A stretch of 64,000 nucleotides of DNA from Sepiola atlantica (Eukaryota; Mollusca; Cephalopoda; Sepiida; Sepiolidae), in assembly GCA_963556195.1 (NCBI GenBank), contig OY744529.1, positions 58,947,080 to 59,011,079 on the forward strand, read 5' to 3'. Position numbers and translations under genes: made by a program. The notes below the pieces were generated by a model. That model searched no databases and had not been told where the DNA came from. It saw nothing but the letters and a program-made list of their open reading frames with translations. Position 1 is the stretch's first letter; every line of letters starts with the position of its first letter. Positions 21,367 through 33,221 of the stretch are shown piece by piece.

Positions 21367-22260
21367 TGGATGGTTATAATTGGTAAAGCTAAAGAAGAAA
21401 AGAAAACGTCTTACGTAAAATACTTCCCCCCTCTCAAATAAAAAAAGACTAACTAACATGAAAATGAAAACACGATTAATGTTAGATATGTATAAATGGT
21501 CAAAATTGAAACCATGAACTTGTGTTGTCTGTTAATATTTTGTGGAAGTTTCATAGAGAAACTGATATTACGTTCTTCTATGGAATTGGTATCAACAAAT
21601 GAATGTTGTCGAAGTGAACATTGCAGTTAGTTTTACGCTGTAAGTATTTTGAACATTTTTTTAAGCCGTACAGGTATTATGTATAAAATTGTCTAAGTGT
21701 TTAAGTTAAAAATGAAATTATACCTGAAGTAACCGAAGATTGGTAAGGGAAATGTCTATGGTCGATTTGATTACAGTATAATTAATTAAGTTCGTTAAAT
21801 ATATTCCGTAAATTCTGGAATGACATGAAGTCTATAGGTAATAGTTAGAAATAACGTAATCTGATTTTCTCGAAAGTCAGTGGAATATGAGGGAGCATCT
21901 ATTAACTTTGTGTGGAATGTATTGTATTATGTATTAAATTAATGGAAGATAAAGAAAACAATAACGGTTACGTTTTTCTAAAGTATCTGTTGTGTATTAC
22001 TTCCCGGTGATGAAAATGAGAGTGATAGTAGAAAAATATTAGAAGGAAAAGTTTTTGCTAATATCTCTATTAGGTATATTTGGGGGAGAGTCTTTGATAG
22101 TGGTCTAAAAGTAGTTTTTATCGTTAGATTGAGAAAATAAGCATAACTTTCTTCAAGCACGCTCGAGTAAATAAGTTGAATAGAGTGGTGAGTTTAGTAG
22201 CCTATGATGCATGGGGTTATTTTCTTACTCTCACCAAAGGTACAGGGGAAAAACGTCTTC

Positions 22261-22262
<2 letters not shown>
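21367..22262. other. No recognisable feature
   Basis: AT-rich. No open frame with a recognisable domain. Confidence 0.4.

Positions 22263-22300
<38 letters not shown>
22263..22300. repeat. (TA)n microsatellite
   Basis: About 19 repeats immediately before a dispersed repeat. Confidence 0.97.
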
Positions 22301-22303
<3 letters not shown>

Positions 22304-22321
22304 GGGTATGCTTATATATAT

Positions 22322-22800
22322 TTAGATATATTTTAGATTTGATGTACAGGATTCACTCTTAAACTAATTAACCGATCATTATAAATTTTGGAACACAGCT
22401 GCTAAGGGTAAAGGATTTTAATCTGGGTTATGTTTAATTTAATTTAGTTTTTTTGCAAAGGGGGTACAAAGAGGGTGGAAGACCTTTGTGAAAATTCACG
22501 TACCTTCAATTTATGTGAGATTTTAGGGACCATAAATATAGATACAATCCCCTCGCCCATTTGAAAATTAAAATGTTTCAAATTTTCATTGAATTTTATC
22601 CACAGTCATTAGCCACTAATTAAGCAAGATCCCCTGAATTTCAATTTCTTTTTAAGACCCCTTCAGCTTAAGCCTTAAATTTTAGACATTTTTAGAATCA
22701 AAATTATGTAATGGATTTTGATAAAAATTGGAATAAGAATTCTAAGGTTTAGTAGCATATATATCTTGATTTAAATCTTCGTAAAGGGACATAATTGCGT
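22322..22800 (+). mobile_element. Dispersed repeat family D, copy 1
   Basis: Opens with AAACTAATTAACCGATCATT and TTTTGGAACACAGCTG, then TTTAATTTAATTTAG, CATTGAATTTTATCCA and TAATGGATTTTGAT in order. The same series occurs at 43,195-43,740, 48,415-48,850 (5' end missing) and, in shorter form, 45,372-45,700 and 50,505-50,840. Non-coding; superfamily unknown. Confidence 0.8.
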
Positions 22801-22848
22801 CGACGTCGTACGTAGGTAAAATATTAAAAAATATAATTTAATATTATT

Positions 22849-23440
22849 GGTCCCCCGATTTATAAAATCTGGGGACTTATGTTTTGAGGCATGTCCGTCC
22901 GTCCGTCCGGATTTTTCTCCGCAACCATCCATTGAATTTCTCTGAAATTTTGCATGAAGTTGTAACTTTGGTCAGATTAGAAAGTGACATTCTCCGATTT
23001 TTGAAAAAAAATCTGGTTAGTCCCCCAGGGGGTCAAAAGGCCCCGAAATGGCAAAAAATGACATTTTTTGCCCCATAACTTTTCATCCATCAATTCAATT
23101 TCTCTGAAACTTGGCCAAAATGTGGAGGCAATTGTTCCTAATAGAAAATAAGTATCGCTGACCTTGGAAAAAATCTGGTTCGCGCCCCCAGTGGGTTAAA
23201 AGCCCCCAAAATGGCAAAAATGACCCTTTTCTCCAATAACGTTTGATCCATCCATTCAATTTTTCTGAAACTTGGCCAAAATGTAGAGGCAATTGTTCTG
23301 GATATAAGATGAGCATCTTTGACCTCAGAAAACTTCTGGTTCGCGCCCCCAGGGGGTCAAAGGGGGGTCAAAATGCCCCAAATTGCCCAAATTTATTGCA
23401 TTTTACACTCGCCACATCGAGTCACATACAGAGGGGGACC
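22849..23440 (+). mobile_element. Short element with GGTCCCCC ends
   Basis: GGTCCCCC at the left end (22,849-22,856) and GGGGGACC at the right end (23,433-23,440) are inverted. The left end is itself a hairpin (22,850-22,876: GTCCCC-GATTT paired with AAATC-GGGGAC). After GTCCGTCCGTCCGTCCGG come about three diverged units of 158-165 bp, each containing ATCCATC-ATTCAATTT-TCTGAAA and a CCCCCAG-GGG segment. No target-site duplication is evident, and nothing is encoded. Confidence 0.6.
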
Positions 23441-24520
23441 ACGCACGCGCTGCTTGTTATATATATATATACTGCGTTCCAAGATTATAAGTAAATTAAG
23501 TGAAGCCTAGATGTAGTGTCCAGACTAATCTGAAAACCACTGGAATAACCTCAAGAGGGCGATTTATTTCAATGGAAGGCAGTGCAAATGCAAAGATGAC
23601 CTCTAAAACGATATTCGGTATACTGTTAGAAATGTTTCATCGGATTAAATCAAAACGTTTTTCATCTTCAATGGACAAAACATTTGTTTCATAATGGTCG
23701 TTATGTAGGATATTACTTGTTTCATGAAAGCAAAATCAACAATTAAATGTTTTATTGGTGTTTGTTTTGGATTAAATTAAGCTAAAATAAACATTTTGTT
23801 TCATTTATTATAAAAGTATGAAAATATCGTAGAGTATTATTTTTTAAAAAGTGTCTAATATACTGAGCAGGACAGAGAAAATATTAGGATTTATTACTTT
23901 ACTAGAGAGAAGAATGAAAAGTGATTTAATGAAAATCTTCAAAGTAATTAATGGAATTTAAAACGATAGTGGATATATTTTGGTTAAAATAGTAGATTCC
24001 TAAAGAAGTATAACGAATAAATAAATATGAAATCAAATAAAAGTATAAATTGCAACTTTGAATAAGAGAATTAAATAAATATGGTTATGCACTTTTTAAA
24101 GATTTTAATATAAATGAATGTAGAGTGTTTTAATCTATTATATAAAGTAGAGTGAGGTTTTCGGTTGACCGAAAAATATGTTCAGTCAGTAAGATAGCAC
24201 AAATATTAGTTTCTGTTCTAAAAAAAAATTCCATTTTCAATCGATTTCATACTTTTATATTTAATACTGTTCCATACTCTGCTTTTCATTTGTCAAATTT
24301 ACAAGAAGGGGAAGGAGAGTTTACCCTCTCACTGGAAGTCCTCTCACTTCATTCATGCTCACCGGGTGCCAAATTTAATAGGACACATAACATCATATTC
24401 ATCGGTTTCTCTTTGGTTTACTATACCATTTTGCAAACACATAAAGAAAAAATAAACCCACAACCATGTGAGCTACATGCTCATTTTAAGTGAAGATGAA
24501 AAATAAGTTGACGCTCATGT
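23441..24520. other. No recognisable gene
   Basis: AT-rich. Open frames of 64-113 residues show no domain or repeat similarity that I can recognise. Confidence 0.4.
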
Positions 24521-24528
24521 CAGCTAGG
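24521..24528. repeat. 8-bp target-site duplication, left copy
   Basis: CAGCTAGG, identical to 26,911-26,918 on the other side of the hAT-like element. Confidence 0.9.
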
Positions 24529-24540
24529 CAGGGCTTTACG

Positions 24541-24682
24541 CGCTCCACTACTTTTGGAGCTGCTCCCGCTCCTGCTCCAACGCCCAAAATTGGAGCTGGC
24601 TCCTCTCACGCTCCCCTTTTTAAAAAGGAACAGCACCTGCTCCAACTCCTATACAAAAGGAGCGGCTCTTTCCAGTGCTCCA
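24541..24682. promoter_or_regulatory. Left subterminal GCTCC/GGAGC cluster
   Basis: About a dozen GCTCC or GGAGC pentamers in 140 bp, in both orientations. These are probable transposase-binding motifs, inferred from hAT organisation. Confidence 0.6.
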
Positions 24683-26739
24683 TAATGAAAATGTATTTTC
24701 TTTCATAAACGTTCTATTCTGCCAATGAGTGGTCGAAGGATAGGGGTGGGCGTCAAAGGATCTCGTTAATATGGGTTTGGATGCCACTTTAAGTGTAAGA
24801 CCGTAAGATAATATTTGACAAAATTTCGCTAATATGTTGAGAGTTATAGGAGTACATGTCGAACGAAGTATAGGATTATATGTAAATTTTCGTTTCCTGA
24901 CGTATGAAATAGAAATAGAAAAATCCCTGAAGTATTTTAAAGCAATTTTGATTTTCATTACATTAACAACCTGTTTTTTCAGGGAAGGAAAATTTGACCA
25001 GATATTTTTTCTATTTACTTTGGAAGGGAATTTAGATCTGTTTTAAGTAAATAAAGTTTTACTTTTAAACAATATTAGTGATTATTTTCTGTTTAAAGAA
25101 AACATTTCTCTGGGAGAGGGGAGACAGCCATATATATTTATTTGTTTTACGAACGTAACTATATTGTATAATGTATATTATTATTTACAACAGAGAAACG
25201 CGCAAGTACTTTCAAACAAATCGATATATCCATTTTTTTTTCAATAGTACAATTTGGGGCGGAAAAAAACCCAATGAAATTTATTTTTTAAAGATTGAAT
25301 AAAAAAATTTTTTTTTCATAAGTTGGCCAAAAAATATCAATAAATTGTCAATAAATAATTCAGAGATCCAATTAATGTCTTAAAATTTCATACAAAATAT
25401 CTGGCCTAGACCTTGGGAGTTGAAAAAATATCGGGTCAAATTTTCCTCCCCCCAAAACTTAACTGGAGCAAGTTTTCCTAGGTCGGGCAAAGACATTTAT
25501 TAAAATCAAAAATTTGAATAAAAAAGGTGAAAACGTCTAAATTTGAAATCTCTAACAAAAACAAACTGTTTACAATTTTAACATTCGATCATAGATTTTT
25601 TAAGATAAAGAAAAATATCTAATCTACTTTCGGTTCTAAAAAACAACAAATTAGTCAGAAAGTATAATTATTTGTTTTATAAATTAAAATTAAGATATTT
25701 CCTTTAATTTAAACATCGGTTTAATTGTAGAATAGGGACCGCTGTTTTCTTTCGCTCATTTCGCTTGGTATTCACCCAAATGTTGGATGAAACTGATTGT
25801 TGGTCTTAATTGTATTTTTGGTTCTGAAATAAAAGTCTCATTTAGTGTTGAGAATCTAACTTTAATTCGAGGTTTTAATCGCTGGCGGCCATGTTGGTTT
25901 TTATTGTTTTTTTCCTTGAATTAAAGATATTTTTTCCTTGGATTAAATATATTTTTTCCTTGGATTAAATATATTTTTACTGCTTTAACAATTTATTACA
26001 CACACAAAAAAAAACTTTGAACATTCCATTTACAAAAGCAAGTTTTAACGGAATTTAACGAATTTAAAAGCAAACATGAAAAGGTTAAAACATACTAGTC
26101 GTGAATTTAAGAATAACAAAATGTCGCCGAAAAGATGACGGATAAAAATGTGGCATAAAAGTTCAATTTGATATAAGCTAAAAAATAAATTAGAATTTTT
26201 TGTTAGGACAACATGTACCATTTCACCCCAAAAATCGATTTTATCGAACATTTGGGTCAATACTGAGCGAAATGGGCGAGAAAATCCAATGGCCCCTATT
26301 GTATAATTGGACCTAAAATTCTTTATCTAAAAAGACGAATTAAAAGAAAAATTGGCTTATTTATTCAATCAGCAATAACATTCTTGTCATAAATACAAAA
26401 AAAAGTTCAAATCTATAAGAAAATAACTTCAAAGACATTTATAGACTCACTGGCGCCAAATTGTCTGCTGCCTTAAGAAAACTGTCCCATCAAAAATTCA
26501 ACATGTCGGTGTGAAACTTCAAATGTTTGGTTTTTATTCTTAACTCTCTAGTTCTTTCTTTCTCTCTATCCCTTCCTCTCCCCTTCCCCTCTCTCTCTCC
26601 CTCTCTCTCTCCCTACCTCATATACATTTACCAGAGATATAATTTAAAAAATAACTCAGAGTAAACTGAGACTTTCTTTTCTTTTCCATTTTATAGCTGA
26701 ATAAAAAACTAATGTTTAAAAAATAATCAAATAATTTTG

Positions 26740-26890
26740 GAGTGAGGAGCGAAGAGCGTGGAGCGCTAAAACCACACTCTTTAGTCTCAAATGGAGTTGC
26801 TCCCGCTCCACTTCCGCTGAATATAAAATGAGCTCTTCTCTCCTACGCTCCATCAAAAATGAGCGTGCTCTTGGAGCGCGCTCCTTTCTG
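26740..26890. promoter_or_regulatory. Right subterminal GCTCC/GGAGC cluster
   Basis: Mirrors the left cluster: repeated GGAGC, GCTCC and GAGCG words in about 150 bp just inside the right terminus. Confidence 0.6.
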
Positions 26891-26910
26891 GAGGACTTCG
26901 TAAAGCCCTG

Positions 26911-26918
26911 CAGCTAGG
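26911..26918. repeat. 8-bp target-site duplication, right copy
   Basis: CAGCTAGG, identical to 24,521-24,528. Confidence 0.9.
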
Positions 26919-27148
26919 CATATTACACTATTTTCGCTCAAGATGTTTCCTTGAATACATTCCTCAGTGCTGAGAATACTACTCTGTTAAACAAACGGTC
27001 GGGATTTCGATCCTAAGATTCGCTCTTCTTTTCTTTTATTTCATGTCGCCCACGCCATCTCTTACAGTTAGAAAGTAAAAAAAAATCAAATAAAAATAGT
27101 AATATGAGGTTTAGGAGTGGGAGCAGGAGTTTCTTGTTTTCCTCAATT
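26919..27148. other. Probable body of a minus-strand dispersed element
   Basis: Continues from the head at 27,149-27,184 in minus orientation. The stretch around 27,085-27,140 (minus) parallels 36,360-36,415 (plus), with AGAAACTCCTG and CTCATATTA words in common. Confidence 0.45.
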
Positions 27149-27184
27149 TTCCCGGGCAACGCCAGGACACGGATTCTGCTAGTT
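27149..27184 (-). mobile_element. TACTAGCAG-type element head
   Basis: The minus strand reads ACTAGCAGAATCCGTGTCC, then TGGCGTTGCCCGGG. Same head family as 3597, 18,962 and 35,082. Confidence 0.7.
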
Positions 27185-27599
27185 AGGAATAAAACAAAGT
27201 TTTGTAATTCTAATTTGTTCACATTGATGCTAACCATTAATGCATCAACACATTATTTCTAATCATCCATGGAATGTTAAATAAATTTATCTAAATAATT
27301 GGACAGCAAATAAGTGATTTGCTATCATGAGTTTTTCACGTAAGACTAAAGCAGACATCCGGATTGTACCAACAAACTACTTGCTTTATTATCATTCGAC
27401 TTTTACTCCTATTTCATTTTTGTCTGGGAGTGGAGATCTCAAATTGACATTCCCATGATATTATGGAAAATTCTTCTTTCTCGTCATTCTTATTTCATTA
27501 TAATTACATGAATTGCTTCTCGGCTGATTAACAAAGACACTATTAAGAGAAACATCAGCAGGAGATGTAATTCTCATGTTAATGTAATTATTATTATTA
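27185..27599. other. No recognisable feature
   Basis: AT-rich sequence ending in a short ATT run (27,588-27,602). Confidence 0.4.
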
Positions 27600-29223
27600 T
27601 TTACTCACTAGGAGTTCTCACACAGGCCATCAGTGATTGCTCACTGAGAACCGGTGGTATTCCCTGAGGTCTGAGTGGCAACAAGTCTCCCCAGATTTCC
27701 AGTATTATCCACCTCTTTTTGATGGCCACCGCAAATAAATTTGCAGTCTCACAACAGCCGTTTACCATTGATTTCTCGCTGGTATAGACCATTGGTCTTC
27801 TCTGGGATTTGGGTGGCAATAAGCCTCCCCAAGGTCCCAACAGTCTCTGCACTTCCAGTGTAGGTCTGGTTTGTGCTGTCCCTCCTCGGTCTTCTTATCC
27901 TTTTTGATCCTATGCAGATATTTTGTGTGGTGTCAGCCTAGGCTGGTACCATTTAAAAAAAAAATTTATTTATTTATCTTTTTTAAATTTTCAAATTTAA
28001 AAAAATATTTTTTAATATCTTTTATTTATTTTATTTTTTGGGGGGAGGGGGAGCTGATGGTGTTTCTTGCTATTTCTGTTCATTGGTTCATTTTTGTGTC
28101 GTGTCAGTTGAGGCCGGTGTAATTTATTGGGGGGGGGGGGAGCTTATAAAGTGATGTTTCTTTGTTTGTGATGTGTTCTTTCTGTGTTTTTTTTTTTCTT
28201 TCCTGTAGTAGATTCCGTGTGACCCTTTGTAGCTTATGTGGGTTAGTTTTCGTATTCAATGATTTTTCTTAAGATTGTAGCTGTTTTGATCATTGCTGTC
28301 CTTTGTATAGTTCCAATGATCCCTTTGATTCCAATTTCTCCCAGTCTTTTTTCCAGGTTTTTGGGATTGTTCCTAGTGCTCCTACGATTATTGGTATTAT
28401 ACTGACTTTCTTTATGCTCCATATTCCTTTCAGTTCTCTGGCTAGTTCCGTGTATTTGCTTCGTTTTTCCGTTTCTTTGATTTTCACTCTGTAGTCTGCT
28501 GGAACGGCGAAGTCTACGATTTTGCAAGATTTTTCCTTCTTGTTGATTATTATAACATCCGATCTCCTTGCTTGTATGTCTGTTTGTATATCCATATCCC
28601 AGATAATTTTGTGTTTTTCGTTTTCCAGTACTGTTTCTGGTTTATGTTTGTACCATTTGTCTGCGTATTCGAAATTCAATTGTTTGCACAGTTCCCCATG
28701 TACTGCTTTCCACACACAGTCATGTCTGTTCTTGTATTCTTTTTGGCTAGTTTGCTACATTCACTTATTATATGATTTACTGTTTCGTCTCTTTGTCAAT
28801 ACAGTTTGCATCTACGGTTTTCCTGAGTTTTATCTATTTTAGCTTTAATGTAGTTTGTCGTAATTGCATTGTTCTGTGCAGCCATCAGTAAAGATTCCGT
28901 TTCTCTGTTCAAGTGTCCTTTTCTTAGCCATGCCCAGCTATTTTTGTTGGTTTCTTCTCTTGTGAGTCTTATGAAGCGTCCATGTAGTTGTCTTTCTTTC
29001 CACTTTTCTTTTTTTATCGTTTTGTTTCTGGTTTTGGTGCTTCCTGAGTTGTTCTTTGGAACGGTGTCTCTTGCTGCTGTGATAAGGATTCCCATGTGTT
29101 GAGTTATGTATTTTTCCAGCTCTTTTTTTGAGTCTTCCATACAATCTTCTATACTTACCAGTCCTCTTCCCCCTTCGTTTCTTTTCATGTAGAGTCTGTC
29201 CGTATGATCTTTTGGATGTAGTA

Positions 29224-29225
<2 letters not shown>
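27600..29225 (-). mobile_element. R2/NeSL-like LINE, longest remnant
   Basis: Minus-strand frames give, in order: DRLYMKRNEGGRGLVSIEDC and KYITQHMGIL (29,200-29,050), a KTRNKTIKKEKW stretch, ETESLLMAAQNNAITTNYIK (28,900-28,840), CKLY, a HGELCKQLNFEYADKWYKHK block (28,700), TDIQARRSDVIIINKKEK with IVDFAVPAD (28,570-28,500), ELARELKGIWSIKKVSIIPI and IVGALGTIPK (to about 28,350). The 3' UTR (27,850-27,600) contains two internal TTTGGGTGGCAA-like units. A PD-(D/E)XK-type endonuclease region is inferred at RSDV, where the usual P is S. Frames shift several times and the 5' side stops at the (TTA)n tract, so it is truncated and dead. Confidence 0.82.

Positions 29226-29294
<69 letters not shown>
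29226..29294. repeat. (TTA)n microsatellite
   Basis: About 23 TTA units. Read in the minus direction they give the poly-asparagine run at the 5' edge of the LINE remnant. Confidence 0.97.
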
Positions 29295-29295
<1 letters not shown>

Positions 29296-30244
29296 TTCCG
29301 GTCGCATATTTTTCTATCAAATATAACTCTAAATGAATTTATTGAATTGAATCGAATAAACATGAAATTGAAAAACTAAATAGAATATTCTATTGATTTG
29401 AGGTTTAAAATTTATATTTAAATTTAAAACAGAATATTGAATTTGAATTATATCAGTAAAAAAGAATCAGTAGTTTGTGTAAATAAGATAGGCATGTAGA
29501 TGTGTGTTTATTAGCATGCCTATTTTGACAGTGAGAAAGTGTATGTACGAACGGTTTATATGCTTTTGGTGAGCGACGTGTGTGTGCTTCGGTGGGCTTA
29601 TAAGAATTAATGCGTGTCTCTTGTTGCGTTTGTTGAGGGCTCTCGGCCAGGGGCCAAGATTAGCTTTTAAGAATGCACCCACGTGTGTCGAGTATTGGGT
29701 TTTTATATTGCATACTGGAATTCAGAATGATATCCTAGCTTCTCTGGTTGGCTAAAACAAACTGCTGATTGGAGATTTGGTCAAATCGAGAGTCACTACG
29801 TAAAAACAACATTCGCTGCCGCCGCTGTTTCTAACAAATCAACTAAAAAACATATTTTTTTAATAAGACGAAATTAGTTTAAGTCATACATTTTTTGTAT
29901 TGATAAATGAAATTTAATTAGTTATTGATTTTGTTTGAATTTATTTTTCTTATATATCGAAATAATTTATTAAAGTAATCATTTCAATAAACACTGACAT
30001 CAGTTTTTACTTGTATTTAAAAATAAATTATGATAAATTAGTTTCATGCTTTTCTTACTCATTCATTCATTCATTTCGTATGAATCAGATGAGTCTATTG
30101 TTGGCATTGGTTTCCCAGATATTTTTCGAGTTAGAATTAATTCATTTTGTTTAAAAGCAACCATTTCAAATGAACACAGTACATTAAGACGTTCAGTTTG
30201 AAATGCATAATTCTCCGTACAGTCTATCTAAGTTATATCTTTAT
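29295..30244. other. No recognisable gene
   Basis: AT-rich. A short (TCAT)n lies at about 30,058-30,077. Open frames have no recognisable domain. Confidence 0.4.
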
Positions 30245-31200
30245 TGTTTCATATCCACTAGAAACTTTTACACAAGTTTTTGCCAGTCATCGCTCACTGG
30301 TAAAACCGGTGGTGTTTCCTGGAGTTTGAATGATAACAAAGTTTCTTCAGATTACTAGCGATTTACCATTGAGGTGTTGCTGATAATGGCTAGTGGGTTT
30401 CTTTGGAATTTAAGTGACAACAAGCCTCCTCAGGATTCTAGTACCCTCCATACTCTATCAATGGAGGTTTGGATGTAGTTATCCCTGTTCGTTTTTTTCA
30501 TCCTCAGACCCTTCATGGCAGTGTCATGTGCAGAGGGGGGGGGGGGAAGCATCTAATCAGTGATAGGGAGTCTCCCTAGAAAATGTCTCTTTCTATTTTT
30601 ATCTCTGTTGGCTCTCAGCTCCAGTGTCCGTTTTCCATTGCTTTCTCTATGAAGTTGACAATTTGTCTGGTATTTTAAATATCTTTAAGCATTCAAATAT
30701 CCATGTTTGTAGAATTGTGTCGCATGATTTTTTATATTTGACCCATTCCATGGCTATGTTCTTCTTTCTGGTCATTATTTCGTTCAGAATTTTCTGGTCG
30801 GTGTATAGAAGGTCGTTTGTTATCCTTTCTGTTACTAACAGAGTAGCCTGCAACTATTAAGGGAGTGGTAGATCTCTTCGCTAAGTTGTGCTGTTAATAT
30901 TTTTCTCATGGTTGGTAGGCAGGTTATCGGTCTGTAGTTGTTTGTGATCTTTCTCTTCTTGCTGTATGTTTTGATTAATGTGGTTTTCTTTTTAGTCATT
31001 CAGTCTGGTATATTTGCTTCACATATGTGAATATCTCATTAGTTTTTCTGCTAGTTTTTCATGTAGAGTAGTGAATTTCTTTAACTAGAATACATGTATT
31101 CTATTGTTATCAGTTTAATTGTTTTGTATTTTATTCTGTTTACAATGTCAGGATGGTGAAATAGGGCGTCTTCTCCAATTTGTGTGTCACTTCACAGTCA
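30245..31200 (-). mobile_element. R2/NeSL-like LINE, early RT plus 3' UTR
   Basis: On the minus strand, relics of the segment before the RT (about 31,080-31,030) lead into TKKKTTLIKTY and NYRPITCLPTMRKILT (31,000-30,890), the first RT motifs of this lineage. ILNEIMTRKKNIAMEWVKYK and TWILE-like TWIFECLKIFKIP follow (30,853-30,647). The sequence then passes directly into the lineage's 3' UTR (30,470-30,270, with TTACCATTGA and GGTGGTGTTTCC), so most of the RT and the endonuclease region are deleted. An 11-bp G run sits near 30,535-30,546 at the junction. Confidence 0.75.
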
Positions 31201-31589
31201 AAGGTGTTTCTGTTCACATCTAGGTGTGGTGCATGTTAGTATTTACTCTAGGTAAGGTATGACCTAAGGTCGTTATGATGTGGGTATCCAGTACCTTTCG
31301 ACAGTCAAAGTTATTACAAAATCCTTTCGTCTTTTAGGCATTCCCCTATTTTGGGAGACGCCATGAGAAACAGGACCAAATTTAGACAGAGATACCATAC
31401 TTTTAATTATTTATTTTCCAAAAGAATATGATTATACAATTTTAACAAATTAGGCACAAGTGTATGAAGTAGGAGAGTCGGTTGTCATCCTTTGTTTATC
31501 CTACTCTTAACTAGACCCATTAGCAGTTACCACAATACCATATTTACTCTATGGGCCATCTTACTTAGCATCTCCCCAATCGTTTGAAT

Positions 31590-31596
<7 letters not shown>
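31201..31596. other. No recognisable feature
   Basis: AT-rich with no supported gene. Confidence 0.35.

Positions 31597-31671
<75 letters not shown>
31597..31671. repeat. (TA)n microsatellite
   Basis: About 37 repeats, among the longest pure TA tracts in the window. Confidence 0.97.
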
Positions 31672-31674
<3 letters not shown>

Positions 31675-31884
31675 CAACCTGCCTTCCGGGCAACTATTAA
31701 TCTAGCTGTAGCCTTATCTACAGAAAACTAAAGAAACCATTTTCTTTTTACATTTTGATAATTTGAAGAAAAACAATAAAAAGGGGATTGTCATGGTGTT
31801 ATTTGATATATTCCAATGTTGAGATTTGATTTTGTATAAGCATAAAAATAAATTGCTCATAATGAAAGGAATAAACGAAAAATC

Positions 31885-32440
31885 AGGGCGATTGTCAAGA
31901 ATAATCAACAGAAAAAAGGGGTGAAAAAACAAACAAATAATCAACAAATAACTGTTACCAAAGCCAATAAAGTAACTTTTCTACCTTCCTACCTTTTTTA
32001 GTGTGTTTTAAAGGATTTTATAACGTTTTTTTAATAGTTCGTCCAAATTTGAACACATTACAGTTCCATTTTCAAGATGGTGTCAGAGAACATCTCTGAA
32101 GTTTGTTTAATAAGTTTCTCGTCTTTTGGGGTGAAAAAATAACCAAATAGTCAACGAATAACTGTCTAAACCGCTTTAAAATTGACTTTCTACCCAATCG
32201 AATAAAAGAAAAGTACAAAAATCATGAGACTTCATAGACGGTCGGCGATCGACTATCAGCCATCTTTGTCTTTCAGTCTAACGTAATATTTTGCCCGAAA
32301 ATAAAAAACGCTTTTAAACACACAAAATTAGGCAGGTAGGTAGTAAAGTAAGTTTTATTGCGTTTGGTAACAGTTATTTTTTGAATATTTGTTTTTTGCG
32401 CCCCATTTCTTTTTCTTGATTATTCTTGGCAATCGCCAAT
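31885..32440. repeat. Diverged fold-back, about 140-bp arms
   Basis: The left arm (31,885-32,025) contains GGCGATTGTCAAGAATAATC, AACAAATAATCAACAAATAA, CTGTTACCAAAG and TACCTTCCTACC. The right arm (32,305-32,440), reverse complemented, gives the same words in the same order with scattered differences. A third, partial direct copy lies at about 32,120-32,195. No terminal duplication or coding content is visible. Confidence 0.8.
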
Positions 32441-33221
32441 CGTCAATTGGTCAAATAAAAGAATTATATATTTCTGAGTAATTTAAAATAGTTACTTTGT
32501 TTTTCGCTTTTATTATTAAAGACCGAAAAATAAACAATAAACTTAATAATGATTTTTTTAAATATTAATCTACTTTTTTTTTGTAATTAAAAAATTAACA
32601 AGAAACTTTGTTAAATTCGTAGACTAACACCCTCACATAAATTATCCACCCCCTTAAAAATGAGATTCTACTTTTTAGGGTAATTCTAACTTATTAGGGC
32701 AGCCAACTAATATATTTTTTAACACTAACCCTAAGTTCAACTGGCAAGGCCATACAACTCCACGTAATCGCCTAAAAAGTGACTCCCCCCCAAAAATCTC
32801 CACTAGCAAAAAACAATGGTTCTAGTTTGCTATTGCTTCGCAAAGTAAGGATTAAGTCAAAGAGGGAATGCGGTATTTTGGTAAGTATGTTTAGCGTAGA
32901 GGAAGTCCAAGGTATTTTGGACAAAAGTATGACTATCGACCCCACAAACAAAGTATTGTTGTCAAAATTGTATGACCATCCCTCTCCCCTTTTCCATAAA
33001 ATGATTAGGGTTTTATGCCTAAGTCTAAAGAATTTCATTCATAAGTGTCTTGTAAACATGGGACAAAAACGTTTGCATTCATTCATGAAATAGATAAATA
33101 TTTATATTTGGATAATTTCGATACATTTTAAATAAGAAATACTTCGGTAGAAAAAAGAATTCAATTAACTTGCGCGATGATGATTTAAAAAACAACAAAA
33201 AAGAAAATTTGGCTTTGCGTC

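Larger units (their letters stand above)
24529..26910. mobile_element. Non-autonomous hAT-like DNA transposon
   Basis: The 12-bp terminal inverted repeats CAGGGCTTTACG (24,529-24,540) and CGTAAAGCCCTG (26,899-26,910) are exact and flanked by identical 8-bp target duplications (CAGCTAGG). An 8-bp duplication with CAGGG-type ends is the hAT hallmark. Both ends carry dense GCTCC/GGAGC pentamers (24,541-24,682 and 26,740-26,890), many facing each other, as expected of subterminal transposase-binding sites. The 2.38-kb interior has no recognisable transposase, so mobility would have needed an autonomous partner. The interior includes the GCTGGCGGCCATGTTG block shared with the element at 3597-5296, and CT-rich sequence at 26,560-26,612. 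Perfect target duplications suggest a fairly recent insertion. Confidence 0.92.

Noticed and set aside
32772..33093. Two overlapping antisense open frames of about 90-100 residues
   Set aside because: No recognisable domain and mutually antisense; at most one could be real and nothing supports either.
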